A stretch of DNA of 55,276 nt from JAURVT01 sp049059935 (GTDB taxonomy: Bacteria; Actinomycetota; Actinomycetes; Propionibacteriales; Nocardioidaceae), in assembly GCF_049059935.1 (NCBI RefSeq), contig NZ_JBMGQR010000024.1, forward strand, positions 1-55,276, given 5' to 3'. This document shows positions 1-8,293 of this stretch, piece by piece. Position 1 is the first letter of the stretch. Each line of letters starts with the position of its first letter. The notes under the pieces were generated by a model. The model was not told the DNA's origin. It made no database searches and saw only the letters and a list, made by a program, of their open reading frames with translations. The translations under genes were made by a program, and so were the position numbers.

Positions 1-713
1 GTGCGGTGCTCGCGTGCAACCACACCGGCTACCTCGACTTCGCGCTCGCCGGCATCGCCGCTCGACGCAGCGACCGACTGGTGCGCTTCATGGCCAAGAG
101 CGGGGTCTTCGAGATCCCGCTGGTCGGTGCGGCGATGCGGGCCATGCGGCACGTCCCCGTCGACCGCCTTCAGGGCGCGGGCGCCTACCGCCAGGCGAGC
201 CGCGAGCTCGAGCGCGGCGAGGTCGTGGGCGTCTTCCCCGAGGCCACCATCAGCCGGTCGTGGACGCTCAAGCCCTTCCAGCCCGGCGCGGCGGCCCTCG
301 CCCGGGCGCACGGGGTGCCGCTCGTGCCCGTGGTGGTCTGGGGCGGCCACCGGGTGCTCACCGTCGACGGACGCCGCGCCACGCGTCGGGGCGTCCCCGT
401 CACCGTGCTGGTGGGGGAGCCGTTCGTCCCCGCGCCCGGCGACGACCTCGCCGCCGTGTCGGCCGAGCTCCGGGCCCGGATGCAGGCGCTGCTCGAGCGC
501 GCCCAGGGCGAGTACCCCGACCCACCCCGCGACGGCGACGACCCCTGGTGGCTCCCGCACGCCCTCGGTGGCACCGCCCCCGAGCCCGCCGAGGCCGCCC
601 GCCTCGACGCCGAGGCCCTCGACCGCCTCGCCGCCCGGACGGCCCGCACGGCGGCGCGTCGGGACCGTCGGCGGCGTGCGCGTTCGCACTCGCGGCGTCG
701 GCGGTCCCAGTAG
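1..713 (+). CDS. 1-acyl-sn-glycerol-3-phosphate acyltransferase (PlsC family), 5' end outside window
   Basis: This is the C-terminal part of a lysophospholipid acyltransferase, which would transfer an acyl chain to lysophosphatidic acid at the inner membrane face. The reading frame is already open at the window edge. The first visible motif is NHTGYLD, the catalytic HX4D box that lies near the N terminus in this family, so only a short piece is missing. The substrate-binding motif FPEATIS follows about 75 residues later, then a conserved PLVPVVVWG strand. The tail after about residue 165 is rich in Arg and Ala. The TAG stop lies inside a TAGGCT hexamer that may be the -10 of the next gene. 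The family call is firm; the exact acyl acceptor is not. Confidence 0.88.
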   Translation, partial: AVLACNHTGYLDFALAGIAARRSDRLVRFMAKSGVFEIPLVGAAMRAMRHVPVDRLQGAGAYRQASRELERGEVVGVFPEATISRSWTLKPFQPGAAALARAHGVPLVPVVVWGGHRVLTVDGRRATRRGVPVTVLVGEPFVPAPGDDLAAVSAELRARMQALLERAQGEYPDPPRDGDDPWWLPHALGGTAPEPAEAARLDAEALDRLAARTARTAARRDRRRRARSHSRRRRSQ

Positions 714-716
714 GCT
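711..716 (+). promoter_or_regulatory. Candidate -10 hexamer TAGGCT overlapping the plsC stop codon
   Basis: TAGGCT fits the actinobacterial TANNNT -10 pattern and lies 36 nt before the ATG at 753. Its first three bases are the stop codon of the acyltransferase. No clear -35 was seen. Confidence 0.35.
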
Positions 717-752
717 CGGGCGGACACACGCCGACGACACGGGGGTTGCGAC

Positions 753-1433
753 ATGGCGGGCGAGGACGAGGGCGCGGGCACGACGTCGAGGACGCGCTGG
801 TTGGTCGCGGGCGCCGCGCTCGTGGTCGCCGTCGTGGTCGTGCTGGCGCTCGCCCTGACCGGTGGCGACGACGACGAGCCCTCCGCCGGGGACGCCTCCG
901 CGACGCCGAGCGCCACGCCCACCCTGTCGCCGGGTGCGACGACGGCGCCGACGGCGCCCAGCGGGGCCACCCCGACACCGACGGAGTCGCCCGCGCCGAC
1001 GACGGGACCCACCGAGGCGCCGACGCCGATCCCGACGCGGTCGCCCGTGCCGATCGACGAGCCCGCCGAGTTCGGCGACGGCGTTACCGCGCGCATCGTC
1101 TCGGTCCGGTCGATCGAGGGCAAGGGGCAGGGCATCGGCGAGGTCGACGGACCGTCGCTCCTCGTCCGCCTCGAGCTCACCAACGACACCTCGCGGGCGA
1201 TCCCGCTCGCCCAGTCCACCGTGAACCTGGCGTACGGGCGCTCCGGCGACCCCGCGCCGCCCCTGTTCGGGGACGAGCGCTCCAAGCCCTTCACCGGCAA
1301 CCTCGCCGCGGGCGACTCGGCACGGGCGGCGTACGTGTTCAACGTCCCCGAGCGCCAGCGTGGACGCATCCAGGTGACCATCTCGCACGCGGCGCTCTCG
1401 CCGGTGGTGGCGTTCCAGGGCTCGGCCGACTAG
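753..1433 (+). CDS. Membrane-anchored protein with Thr/Pro-rich stalk and C-terminal DUF4352-like domain
   Basis: The 226-residue product has a short cytoplasmic N terminus and one hydrophobic segment at about residues 16-36. A low-complexity extracytoplasmic stalk of Ala, Pro, Thr and Ser runs to about residue 105. A compact C-terminal domain of about 115 residues follows. Its pattern (a basic-effect strand, then LLVRLELTND and later AYVFNVPE) resembles the immunoglobulin-like DUF4352 domains of actinobacterial lipoproteins and membrane proteins. There is no lipobox cysteine, so it should be held by the transmembrane segment. A GGGGG run upstream of the ATG can serve as ribosome binding site. 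The function is unknown and the domain assignment is by resemblance only. Confidence 0.7.
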   Translation: MAGEDEGAGTTSRTRWLVAGAALVVAVVVVLALALTGGDDDEPSAGDASATPSATPTLSPGATTAPTAPSGATPTPTESPAPTTGPTEAPTPIPTRSPVPIDEPAEFGDGVTARIVSVRSIEGKGQGIGEVDGPSLLVRLELTNDTSRAIPLAQSTVNLAYGRSGDPAPPLFGDERSKPFTGNLAAGDSARAAYVFNVPERQRGRIQVTISHAALSPVVAFQGSAD

Positions 1434-1443
1434 TCCGTTCTGC

Positions 1444-1467
1444 CCCCGGCGTCCCGTCTCGCCGGGG
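1444..1467 (+). terminator. Hairpin after the DUF4352-like gene
   Basis: CCCCGGC (1444-1450) pairs exactly with GCCGGGG (1461-1467) across a 10-nt loop, just after the stop at 1433. There is no T-run, which is common for high-GC terminators. Confidence 0.45.
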
Positions 1468-1477
1468 TTGACGGCCT

Positions 1478-1493
1478 TCGTCCACCTGGACGT
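1478..1493. promoter_or_regulatory. 16-bp palindrome upstream of the first DUF5122-type gene
   Basis: The sequence TCGTCCA-CC-TGGACGT has perfect 6-bp inner arms (CGTCCA/TGGACG) around a 2-bp centre. Closely similar palindromes lie upstream of the paralogous genes at 3396 and 15345, in each case 80-120 bp before the start codon. This suggests a shared operator for a dimeric regulator. Confidence 0.5.
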
Positions 1494-1606
1494 GGTGCGG
1501 GCGTGTCCGTCCCACCACAGGTGCGGTAACTTCCCGCGGAACGTTTCCCTGGCCCCGTCGTCGTGGCTACCTTCGGGCTCTCGCACCGCACCCGGGGGAG
1601 GCCGTC

Positions 1607-3241
1607 ATGGCCCACAGCATCCTGTCCGTGCGGCGGGCCGTGCCCGCCGCCGTCGCCGCCCTGCTCGCGCTCGCGGTGGCGCCGACCGCCTTCGCCGACT
1701 CGGCGCCCACGAACCCGTCCGACCCGCGCACGCCGACGACGATCACCGCCGACGCGCTGCCCACCGTCCAGATCAACGGGGTCGCCTGGACGCAGGTCGT
1801 CGTCGGCAACACGGTCTACGCGGGCGGCAACTTCACCAGCGCCCGCCCCGCGGGGTCGCCCGCCGGCACCAACGAGACACCGCGGTCGTACCTGCTCGCC
1901 TACGACATCACGACCGGTGTGCTCAAGACCGGCTTCGCGCCCGTGCTCAACGGGCAGGTGCTGTCGCTGGCCGCGTCACCCGACGGCACCAAGATCTATG
2001 CCGGCGGCCAGTTCGACCGCGCCAACGGGGCCATCCGTTCGCGCATCGCTGCCTTCGACGCCACCACCGGGGCCCTCGACCCGACCTTCAAGCCGTTGGC
2101 GCAGACCACGGTCCGCAGCGTCGCCGTCACCGCCGACACCGTCTACTTCGGGGGAGACTTCGCCAAGGTCAACTCCATCGCGCGGGGCTACGTGGCCGCC
2201 GCGTCCCGGACGACCGGCGCCCTGCTGCCCTTCAACCCCGGCGCCAACGCTCCCGTCACGGCCATGACCCTCACCCCCGACCGCTCGACCCTCGTGCTCG
2301 GCGGGCGCTTCACGACCGTCGGCGGGGCCGCCGGCTACGGCATGGCCGCGGTCGACCCCGCCACCGGGGCCCGCCGGACGTGGCTCGCCAACCAGGTCGT
2401 CCGCAACGCCGGCTCGGCGGCCTCCATCACCTCGCTCACCGCCGACGGCGACAGCGTCTACGGCACCGGCTACGTCTTCGGCAGCGGCGGCAACTTCGAG
2501 GGGACCTTCCGAGCCCGCCCGAGCGACGGCGCCATCACCTGGCTCGAGGACTGCCACGGCGACTCCTACAGCAGCTACTCGCTCGACCAGGCCGTGTACG
2601 TCGTGGGGCACCCGCACCACTGCGAGAACATCGGCGGCTTCCCCGAGGTCACGCCGCGCGTGGCCCACCGCGGCGTGGCCTTCTCCAAGGCCGTGACCGG
2701 CCTCGTGCGCCCCAACAACCAGGGCGGCTACGCGAACTTCGCCGGTCAGCCCGCGCCCACGCAGCTGAACTGGTTCCCGACGCTGAACGTCGGCAGCTTC
2801 ACCGGCCAGAGCCAGGCGGCGTGGAGCGTGGCGGGCAACGGCACCTACGTGACGTTCGCCGGCGAGTTCCCCGCCGTCAACAACCGGGCGCAGCAGGGGC
2901 TCGTGCGGATGTCGACGTCGACCCGCGCCCCGAACAAGGTCGGACCCGCCCTCACCAGCGACCTGACGCCCACCGTGACGTCGACGGTCCGCGGCGTCGT
3001 CACGGCTTCCTGGACCAGCGCCTCCGACCTCGACAACACGACGCTGACCTACCGCCTGATCCGCAACGGCGCGGTGGTCCGCACCCTCACCGGGGACAGC
3101 GTCTTCTACAGCCGGCCGCGGCTCAGCGCCACCGACACCGGCCTGACCCCCGGCGCCACCTACCGCTACCGGGTGTCGGCGACCGACCCGTTCGGCAACG
3201 TCGTCACGAGCCCGGAGGCGACCGTCGTGGCCCGCTCCTGA
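1607..3241 (+). CDS. Secreted DUF5122-type (delta-60 repeat) beta-propeller protein with Fn3 domain
   Basis: The 544-residue product has a Sec signal peptide with likely cleavage after residue 30 (AFA|DS). The body (about 50-435) consists of propeller-like repeats of the type 'GQVLSLAASPDGTKIYAGGQF' and 'VYFGGDFAKVN', which match the DUF5122/delta-60 repeat pattern. A fibronectin type III domain occupies the last 100 residues (VTASWTSASD...YRYRVSATDPFGN). There is no LPXTG signal or membrane anchor, so it is probably secreted or loosely surface-bound. A strong GGGGGAGG ribosome binding site precedes the ATG. It is the shortest of three paralogs in the window (others at 3396 and 15345) and lacks their LamG, PKD and C-terminal modules. 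A role in adhesion or surface-glycan binding is inference from domain type and neighbours. Confidence 0.8.
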   Translation: MAHSILSVRRAVPAAVAALLALAVAPTAFADSAPTNPSDPRTPTTITADALPTVQINGVAWTQVVVGNTVYAGGNFTSARPAGSPAGTNETPRSYLLAYDITTGVLKTGFAPVLNGQVLSLAASPDGTKIYAGGQFDRANGAIRSRIAAFDATTGALDPTFKPLAQTTVRSVAVTADTVYFGGDFAKVNSIARGYVAAASRTTGALLPFNPGANAPVTAMTLTPDRSTLVLGGRFTTVGGAAGYGMAAVDPATGARRTWLANQVVRNAGSAASITSLTADGDSVYGTGYVFGSGGNFEGTFRARPSDGAITWLEDCHGDSYSSYSLDQAVYVVGHPHHCENIGGFPEVTPRVAHRGVAFSKAVTGLVRPNNQGGYANFAGQPAPTQLNWFPTLNVGSFTGQSQAAWSVAGNGTYVTFAGEFPAVNNRAQQGLVRMSTSTRAPNKVGPALTSDLTPTVTSTVRGVVTASWTSASDLDNTTLTYRLIRNGAVVRTLTGDSVFYSRPRLSATDTGLTPGATYRYRVSATDPFGNVVTSPEATVVARS

Positions 3242-3293
3242 GACCGAGCCCACACCCCCGTGTCCGGTATCGGCGGAACGTCGCCGTCGGCGC

Positions 3294-3309
3294 TCATCCA
3301 GGTGGATGA
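3294..3309. promoter_or_regulatory. 16-bp perfect palindrome upstream of the second DUF5122-type gene
   Basis: The sequence is TCATCCA-GG-TGGATGA, two perfect 7-bp arms around a 2-bp centre, 86 bp before the ATG at 3396. It is the best copy of the motif also seen at 1478-1493 and 15232-15247. Confidence 0.55.
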
Positions 3310-3395
3310 TCTTTCACCGATCGGGGACGGAGCCGGGGGTCGTCCTGGTTCCCTGAACACTGTTCGTGGCCTGTTTCCCGGGGGGGATCTCAGCA

Positions 3396-6300
3396 ATGCT
3401 CGGTCTAGTTCGTCGGTGTGCGCGTCCGCTCGCGCTCGCCGTCCTCACCACGGCGGCGCTCGCCGTCCCGTCGCTCGCGTCCGCCGACTCGGCTCCGCGT
3501 GACCCGTCGGACGCCCGCACGCCCGCAACCGTCGCCGCCGACGCGCTGCCCACCACGCAGGTGGACGGCGTCGTGTGGTCGCAGGTCGTCGTCGGCAGCA
3601 CCGTCTACGCCGCGGGCAGCTTCACCAGCGCCCGCCCGGCTGGTGTGCAGAAGGGCACCGGCGAGACGCCGCGGGCCAACCTGCTCGCCTACGACCTCGA
3701 CACCGGCGTCCTCAAGACCGACTGGGCCCCCACCACCAACGGCCAGGTGCTCGCGATCACCAAGTCGCCCGACGGCTCCCGCCTGTACATCGGCGGCCAG
3801 TTCACCGACGTCAACGGCCAGGTCCGCTCCCGCATCGCGGCCCTCGACACCGCCACGGGCGCCCTCGTCGCCGGCTTCAAGCCGTTGGCCGGCACGACGG
3901 TCCGCTCGGTCGTCGCCACCGCCGACACCGTCTACCTCGGCGGCGACTTCGCCAAGGTCTCCAACGTCGCCCGCACGTACGCCGCCGCGGTCTCCGCCGC
4001 CGACGGCTCGGTGCTGGCGTTCAACCCCTCGCCCAACGCCGCCGTCCTGACGATGACGCTGACGCCCGACAAGTCGCGTCTGATCATGGGAGGCCGGTTC
4101 CAGACGATCGGCGGTGCGGCCGCCTACGGCATGGGCTCGGTGGACGTGTCCACCGGCGCCGTGCAGCCGTGGGCCGCCAACGCCATCATCCAGAACGGCA
4201 GCGCGCAGTCGGCGATCACCTCGCTCACCGCCGATGACGACAGCATCTACGGCACCGGCTACGACTTCGGCGCCGGCGGCAACTACGAGGGCACCTTCCG
4301 GGCCGATCCCTCGACCGGCTCGCTGGTGTGGATGGAGGACTGCCACGGCGACACCTACTCCTCCGCCCAGCGCGACGGCGTCGTCTACATCTCCGGGCAC
4401 ATCCACAGCTGCAGCAACATCGGTGGCTACCCCGAGACGAACCCCCGCAGCTGGCACCACGGCGTCTCGTTCTCCAAGGCGCGCACCGGCACGGTGCAGA
4501 CCAACACCCAGAGCGGCTACAGCAACTTCGCCGGGCAGCCCGCGCCGAGCCTGCAGAACTTCTTCCCGAACTTCGGCATCGGCACCTTCACCGGTCAGGG
4601 GCAGGCCACCTGGAACGTCCAGACCACCTCCAAGTACGTCCTGTACTCCGGTGAGTTCCCGACCGTCAACGGCAAGATCCAGCAGGGCCTGGCGCGCTTC
4701 GCGTCCGCCGCCGACGCGCCCAATCAGGTGGGCCCCGCCGCGATCGCCGCGCCCACCGTCACGTCGCCGGCCGCCGGGACGGCACTGGTGCGCTGGACGA
4801 CCACGTCCGACCGCGACAGCTCGAACCTCACCTACAAGGTCTACCGCGACGGCACCCTGGTGGGCACCAGCCGCAAGGACAGCACCTTCTGGCAGCTCTC
4901 CCAGATGAGCCTGGTCGACACCGGCCTGCAGGCCGGCCGCTCGTACGCCTACCAGGTCGTCGCCTCCGACCCCACCGGCAACACGGTGTCCAGCACGGCG
5001 ACCAGCGTCACCGCGGCCTCCAGCGGGAGCAGCTCGCTGTACGACGCGTACTCGGCCACCGTGCTCGCCTCGCAGCCCGACACCTACTGGCGCCTGGGGG
5101 AGACCTCGGGCTCCACCGCCGCCGACCTCACCGGCAACGGCCGCACCGCCACCCTCCAGGGGCGCGGCAACCTCGGGTCCGCCGGAGCGATCACCGGGTC
5201 GACCAACGCCTCCCTCACGCTGGCGGCCAAGTCCGGCGCCACCAACGGCGGCTCGGGTGCAGGCTCGCAGGCCATCAACAACCCGGGTGCGTTCGCCACC
5301 GAGCTGTGGTTCAAGACGTCCAGCCGCTCCGCGCAGCGCCTGATCGGGTTCGGCAACCAGCGCTCGAACGTGTCGACGGTCGCCGACCGCGGCGTCGGCA
5401 TCGGCGCGGACGGAACGCTGACGTTCGGCACCGAGTACGCCGGCACCCGCAACACCGTGTCGTCGAGCAAGTCGTACAACGACGGCGCCTGGCACCACGT
5501 CGCCGCGATGCAGAGCAGCGCCGGCATGAAGCTGTACGTCGACGGCGACCTCGTGGGCAGCAACGACGCCACCCGCGGGCTCGACTTCACCGGCTACTGG
5601 CGCGTCGGGTACGACGCGCTGACCAGCGGCGCCTCCCCCACCCCGCTCGTCGGGCAGGTCGACGAGGTCGCGATCTACTCCCGCGCCCTGAGCGCCGACG
5701 AGGTCGCCACCCACCGTCTGCGCGGTCTCGGCCAGTCGCCGAACGTGGCCCCGACCGCCTCGTTCACCGCGACGCCGAACCTGCTCGACGTCGCCCTGGA
5801 CGCCTCGGCGTCGAGCGACAGCGACGGGTCGGTCGCCTCCTACGCGTGGGACTTCGGCGACGGCACCACCGGCACCGGCCGCACGACGAGCCACACCTAC
5901 GCGGCCGCCGGCACCTACACGGTCACGCTCAAGGTCACCGACGACCGCGGTGCGACCTCGTCCACGACCCGCGACGTCGAGGCGAAGGCCTCGGTGCCCG
6001 TCCCGGCCCTGGCGGCCGACGCCTTCGGGCGCTCGACGACCTCGGGCTGGGGCACCGCCGACACCGGCGGCGACTGGGTGGTCGCAGGTGGCAAGACCAA
6101 CTTCGCCACCGCCGGGTCGACGGGCACGATGTCGGCCCTGGCCGGTGCGTCCCTGCGGGCGACGCTCGGCGGTGTGAGCACCACCGACAGCGACACCACC
6201 GTCTCGGTCAGCCCCGACCGGATCCCGGTCGGCGGCGGCATCTCGCTCGGCGTCTTCGCCCGCGGCACCTCGACCGACGGCTACCGGGCCCACGTGGCCG

Positions 6301-6641
6301 TCTCCACCACCGGGACGGCGACCGCCTACGTGTCCAAGCTGGTCGGCGGCACCGCCACCACGGTCAAGTCCGCGGCGGTGAGCGGCCTGACCGTCGGCGC
6401 CGGCGACACGCTGCGCCTGCGCACGCAGGTGGTGGGCACCTCGCCGACGACGATCCGGTTCAAGGTCTGGAAGGCCGGCACCGACGAGCCCACGGCCTGG
6501 ACCGTCGAGACCACGGACGACACCGCGTCGCTGCAGCAGGCAGGTGGGGTCGGTCTGTGGACCTACGCGAACCCCAACGTCACCAACGGGCCGCTGACGG
6601 CGACGTGGGACGACCTGCGCACCACCGCCCCCCAGGGCTGA
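3396..6641 (+). CDS. Large secreted protein: DUF5122-type propeller, Fn3, LamG, PKD and C-terminal lectin-like domain
   Basis: The ATG at 3396 was chosen because a G-rich ribosome binding site (3381-3386) sits before it and a signal peptide follows directly (cleavage near residue 30, ASA|DS). The frame is open from 3366, but that start would put ten odd residues before the signal. The product is 1081 residues. The order is DUF5122-type propeller (about 50-430), Fn3 (440-535), a LamG/concanavalin-like jellyroll starting DTYWRLGE (547-780), one PKD domain with YAWDFGDG (782-868) and a roughly 200-residue C-terminal domain that recurs at the end of the 1483-residue paralog. The N-terminal half is highly similar to the product of the gene at 1607, so the two are a tandem duplication. 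A surface adhesin or glycan-binding function is inferred. Confidence 0.82.
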   Translation: MLGLVRRCARPLALAVLTTAALAVPSLASADSAPRDPSDARTPATVAADALPTTQVDGVVWSQVVVGSTVYAAGSFTSARPAGVQKGTGETPRANLLAYDLDTGVLKTDWAPTTNGQVLAITKSPDGSRLYIGGQFTDVNGQVRSRIAALDTATGALVAGFKPLAGTTVRSVVATADTVYLGGDFAKVSNVARTYAAAVSAADGSVLAFNPSPNAAVLTMTLTPDKSRLIMGGRFQTIGGAAAYGMGSVDVSTGAVQPWAANAIIQNGSAQSAITSLTADDDSIYGTGYDFGAGGNYEGTFRADPSTGSLVWMEDCHGDTYSSAQRDGVVYISGHIHSCSNIGGYPETNPRSWHHGVSFSKARTGTVQTNTQSGYSNFAGQPAPSLQNFFPNFGIGTFTGQGQATWNVQTTSKYVLYSGEFPTVNGKIQQGLARFASAADAPNQVGPAAIAAPTVTSPAAGTALVRWTTTSDRDSSNLTYKVYRDGTLVGTSRKDSTFWQLSQMSLVDTGLQAGRSYAYQVVASDPTGNTVSSTATSVTAASSGSSSLYDAYSATVLASQPDTYWRLGETSGSTAADLTGNGRTATLQGRGNLGSAGAITGSTNASLTLAAKSGATNGGSGAGSQAINNPGAFATELWFKTSSRSAQRLIGFGNQRSNVSTVADRGVGIGADGTLTFGTEYAGTRNTVSSSKSYNDGAWHHVAAMQSSAGMKLYVDGDLVGSNDATRGLDFTGYWRVGYDALTSGASPTPLVGQVDEVAIYSRALSADEVATHRLRGLGQSPNVAPTASFTATPNLLDVALDASASSDSDGSVASYAWDFGDGTTGTGRTTSHTYAAAGTYTVTLKVTDDRGATSSTTRDVEAKASVPVPALAADAFGRSTTSGWGTADTGGDWVVAGGKTNFATAGSTGTMSALAGASLRATLGGVSTTDSDTTVSVSPDRIPVGGGISLGVFARGTSTDGYRAHVAVSTTGTATAYVSKLVGGTATTVKSAAVSGLTVGAGDTLRLRTQVVGTSPTTIRFKVWKAGTDEPTAWTVETTDDTASLQQAGGVGLWTYANPNVTNGPLTATWDDLRTTAPQG

Positions 6642-6686
6642 GGCGTCCGGGGCGGCGGCGTCGAAGCCGCTGTCGCCTCGGACGCC
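6642..6686 (+). terminator. Imperfect hairpin after the 1081-residue secreted protein gene
   Basis: GGCGTCCG (6642-6649) is the exact reverse complement of CGGACGCC (6679-6686). The interior GGCGGCG and GCCGC segments can extend the pairing. It lies directly after the stop at 6641 and before the tRNA-Gln gene. Confidence 0.5.
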
Positions 6687-6715
6687 CAGGTTCCGTACGC
6701 TGAGCGTCGAAACGA

Positions 6716-6795
6716 TCCCCGGTTGGTCTGTCGGCAGGGCCCGCCGCACTTTGAATGCGGATCACGCGACGTAGGTTCGACTCCTACCCGGGGAG
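6716..6795 (+). tRNA. tRNA-Gln, anticodon TTG
   Basis: The acceptor arms are TCCCCGG (6716-6722) and CCGGGGA (6788-6794), with discriminator G at 6795. The anticodon stem CCGCA/TGCGG (6744-6748, 6756-6760) encloses loop CTTTGAA with anticodon TTG at 6751-6753. The T arm is GTAGG-TTCGACT-CCTAC. The D stem is GGTC/GGCC. CCA is not encoded. The gene is 80 nt, a few longer than usual: 2 nt lie between the D and anticodon stems and 10 nt lie between the anticodon and T stems. A TACGCT hexamer at 6696-6701 could be its -10. A tRNA-Gln gene beside glmU is an arrangement I recall from other actinobacteria. Confidence 0.8.
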
Positions 6796-6835
6796 CCGAG
6801 TGACCGCACGTCCCGAACGACCAGGAGCCGCCGCC

Positions 6836-8293
6836 GTGCCCGACGCGCTGTCCGTCATCGTCCTCGCCGCGGGCGGTGGCACCCGGATGAGGTCACGGAC
6901 CTCCAAGCTGCTCCACGCCGTGGGCGGCCGCTCGCTCGTCGGCCACGCCCTGTCGGCGGTCCAGGCGGTCGGTCCCGACCACGTCGCGGTCGTCGTGGGC
7001 CACGCCCGCGAGCAGGTCGAGCCGCACGTGCGGGAGCTGGCGCCGGAGGCGGTCACCGGTGTGCAGCACGAGCAGCTCGGCACCGGCCACGCCGTGCAGG
7101 TCGGCGTCGACGCCCTCGGCCCCGCGGCCCTGGCCGCCGGCACCACGGTCCTGGTGACCTACGGCGACGTGCCCCTGCTGAGCCCCGAGACGCTGCGGGC
7201 CCTCGTCGACGACCACGCGGCAGCCGGCCGGGCGGTCAGCGTCCTCACCGCCGACCTGCCCGACCCCACGGGCTACGGACGCATCGTGCGCGGCCCCGGT
7301 GGCGACGTGGAGCGCATCGTCGAGCAGCGCGACGCGACGCCCGAGGAGCAGGCGCTGCGCGAGGTCAACAGCGGCATCTACGCCCTCGACGGAGCCTTCC
7401 TCGTCGACGCGCTCGGACGCATCGGCAACGACAACGCCCAGCGCGAGTACTACCTCACCGACGTGGTGGCGATCGCGCGCGCCGACGGACTCGCGGTCGG
7501 CGCGCACCGGACCGACGACGCGTGGCAGACCGAGGGCGTCAACGACCGCTCGCAGCTCGCGGCCGTCGGCGCCGAGCTGAACCGCCGGATCCTGCGCACC
7601 TGGATGCGCGAGGGCGTCACCGTCGTCGACCCGGGCAGCACCTGGGTCGACGTCACCGTCGTGCTCGAGCCGGACGTCACCCTGCTGCCGGGCACGCAGC
7701 TGCACGGCGCCACCGAGGTCGCCTCGGGTGCCGTCTTGGGCCCCGACACCACGCTCACCGACGTCGTCGTCGGTGCCGACGCCACCGTCGTCCGCACCCA
7801 CGGGTCGGGCGCCGTCCTGGGCGCCGGCGCCACCGTCGGGCCCTTCGCCTACCTGCGCCCCGGCACCGAGCTCGGCGTCGGCGGCAAGATCGGCACCTAC
7901 GTCGAGACCAAGAACGCCCGCATCGGCGACGGCGCCAAGGTGCCGCACCTGTCCTACGTCGGCGACGCCGACGTCGGCGAGGGCAGCAACATCGGCGCCG
8001 GCACGATCGTCGCCAACTACGACGGCGTCGACAAGCACCGCACGACGGTCGGGCGGCACTGCCGCACCGGCTCGGACAACATCTTCGTCGCACCCGTGAC
8101 GATCGGCGACGGTGCGTTCACCGGCGCCGGCACCACCGTCCGCGAGGACGTCCCACCCGGTGCGCTGGCCGTCTCCTCGGGACCCCAGCGCATCATCGAG
8201 GGCTGGGTCGCCCGCCGACGTCCGGGGTCCGCCTCGGACGAGGCGGCGCGCGCCGCGAGCCCCACCACCACCGAGGAGACGAGCCAGCCGTGA
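6836..8293 (+). CDS. glmU: Bifunctional UDP-N-acetylglucosamine pyrophosphorylase / glucosamine-1-phosphate N-acetyltransferase
   Basis: GlmU makes UDP-GlcNAc in the cytoplasm in two steps, acetylating GlcN-1-P and then adding UMP. The frame is open from 6755, but that stretch overlaps the tRNA-Gln gene. GTG at 6836 has AGGAG 8 nt upstream and gives a 485-residue protein of normal family length. The nucleotidyltransferase loop LAAGGGTRM is at about 10-18 with Lys 24 following, and a NSGIYALD segment lies later in the domain. From about residue 255 come hexapeptide repeats of the left-handed beta helix, with the conserved GTYVETKNARIG and SNIGAGTIVANYDG stretches of the acetyltransferase site. 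The stop overlaps the prs start (GTGA). Confidence 0.97.
   Translation: MPDALSVIVLAAGGGTRMRSRTSKLLHAVGGRSLVGHALSAVQAVGPDHVAVVVGHAREQVEPHVRELAPEAVTGVQHEQLGTGHAVQVGVDALGPAALAAGTTVLVTYGDVPLLSPETLRALVDDHAAAGRAVSVLTADLPDPTGYGRIVRGPGGDVERIVEQRDATPEEQALREVNSGIYALDGAFLVDALGRIGNDNAQREYYLTDVVAIARADGLAVGAHRTDDAWQTEGVNDRSQLAAVGAELNRRILRTWMREGVTVVDPGSTWVDVTVVLEPDVTLLPGTQLHGATEVASGAVLGPDTTLTDVVVGADATVVRTHGSGAVLGAGATVGPFAYLRPGTELGVGGKIGTYVETKNARIGDGAKVPHLSYVGDADVGEGSNIGAGTIVANYDGVDKHRTTVGRHCRTGSDNIFVAPVTIGDGAFTGAGTTVREDVPPGALAVSSGPQRIIEGWVARRRPGSASDEAARAASPTTTEETSQP

Noticed and set aside
6755..6835. Upstream extension of glmU to the ATG at 6755
   Set aside because: It would overlap the tRNA-Gln gene, whereas GTG 6836 has a good ribosome binding site and gives the normal length.
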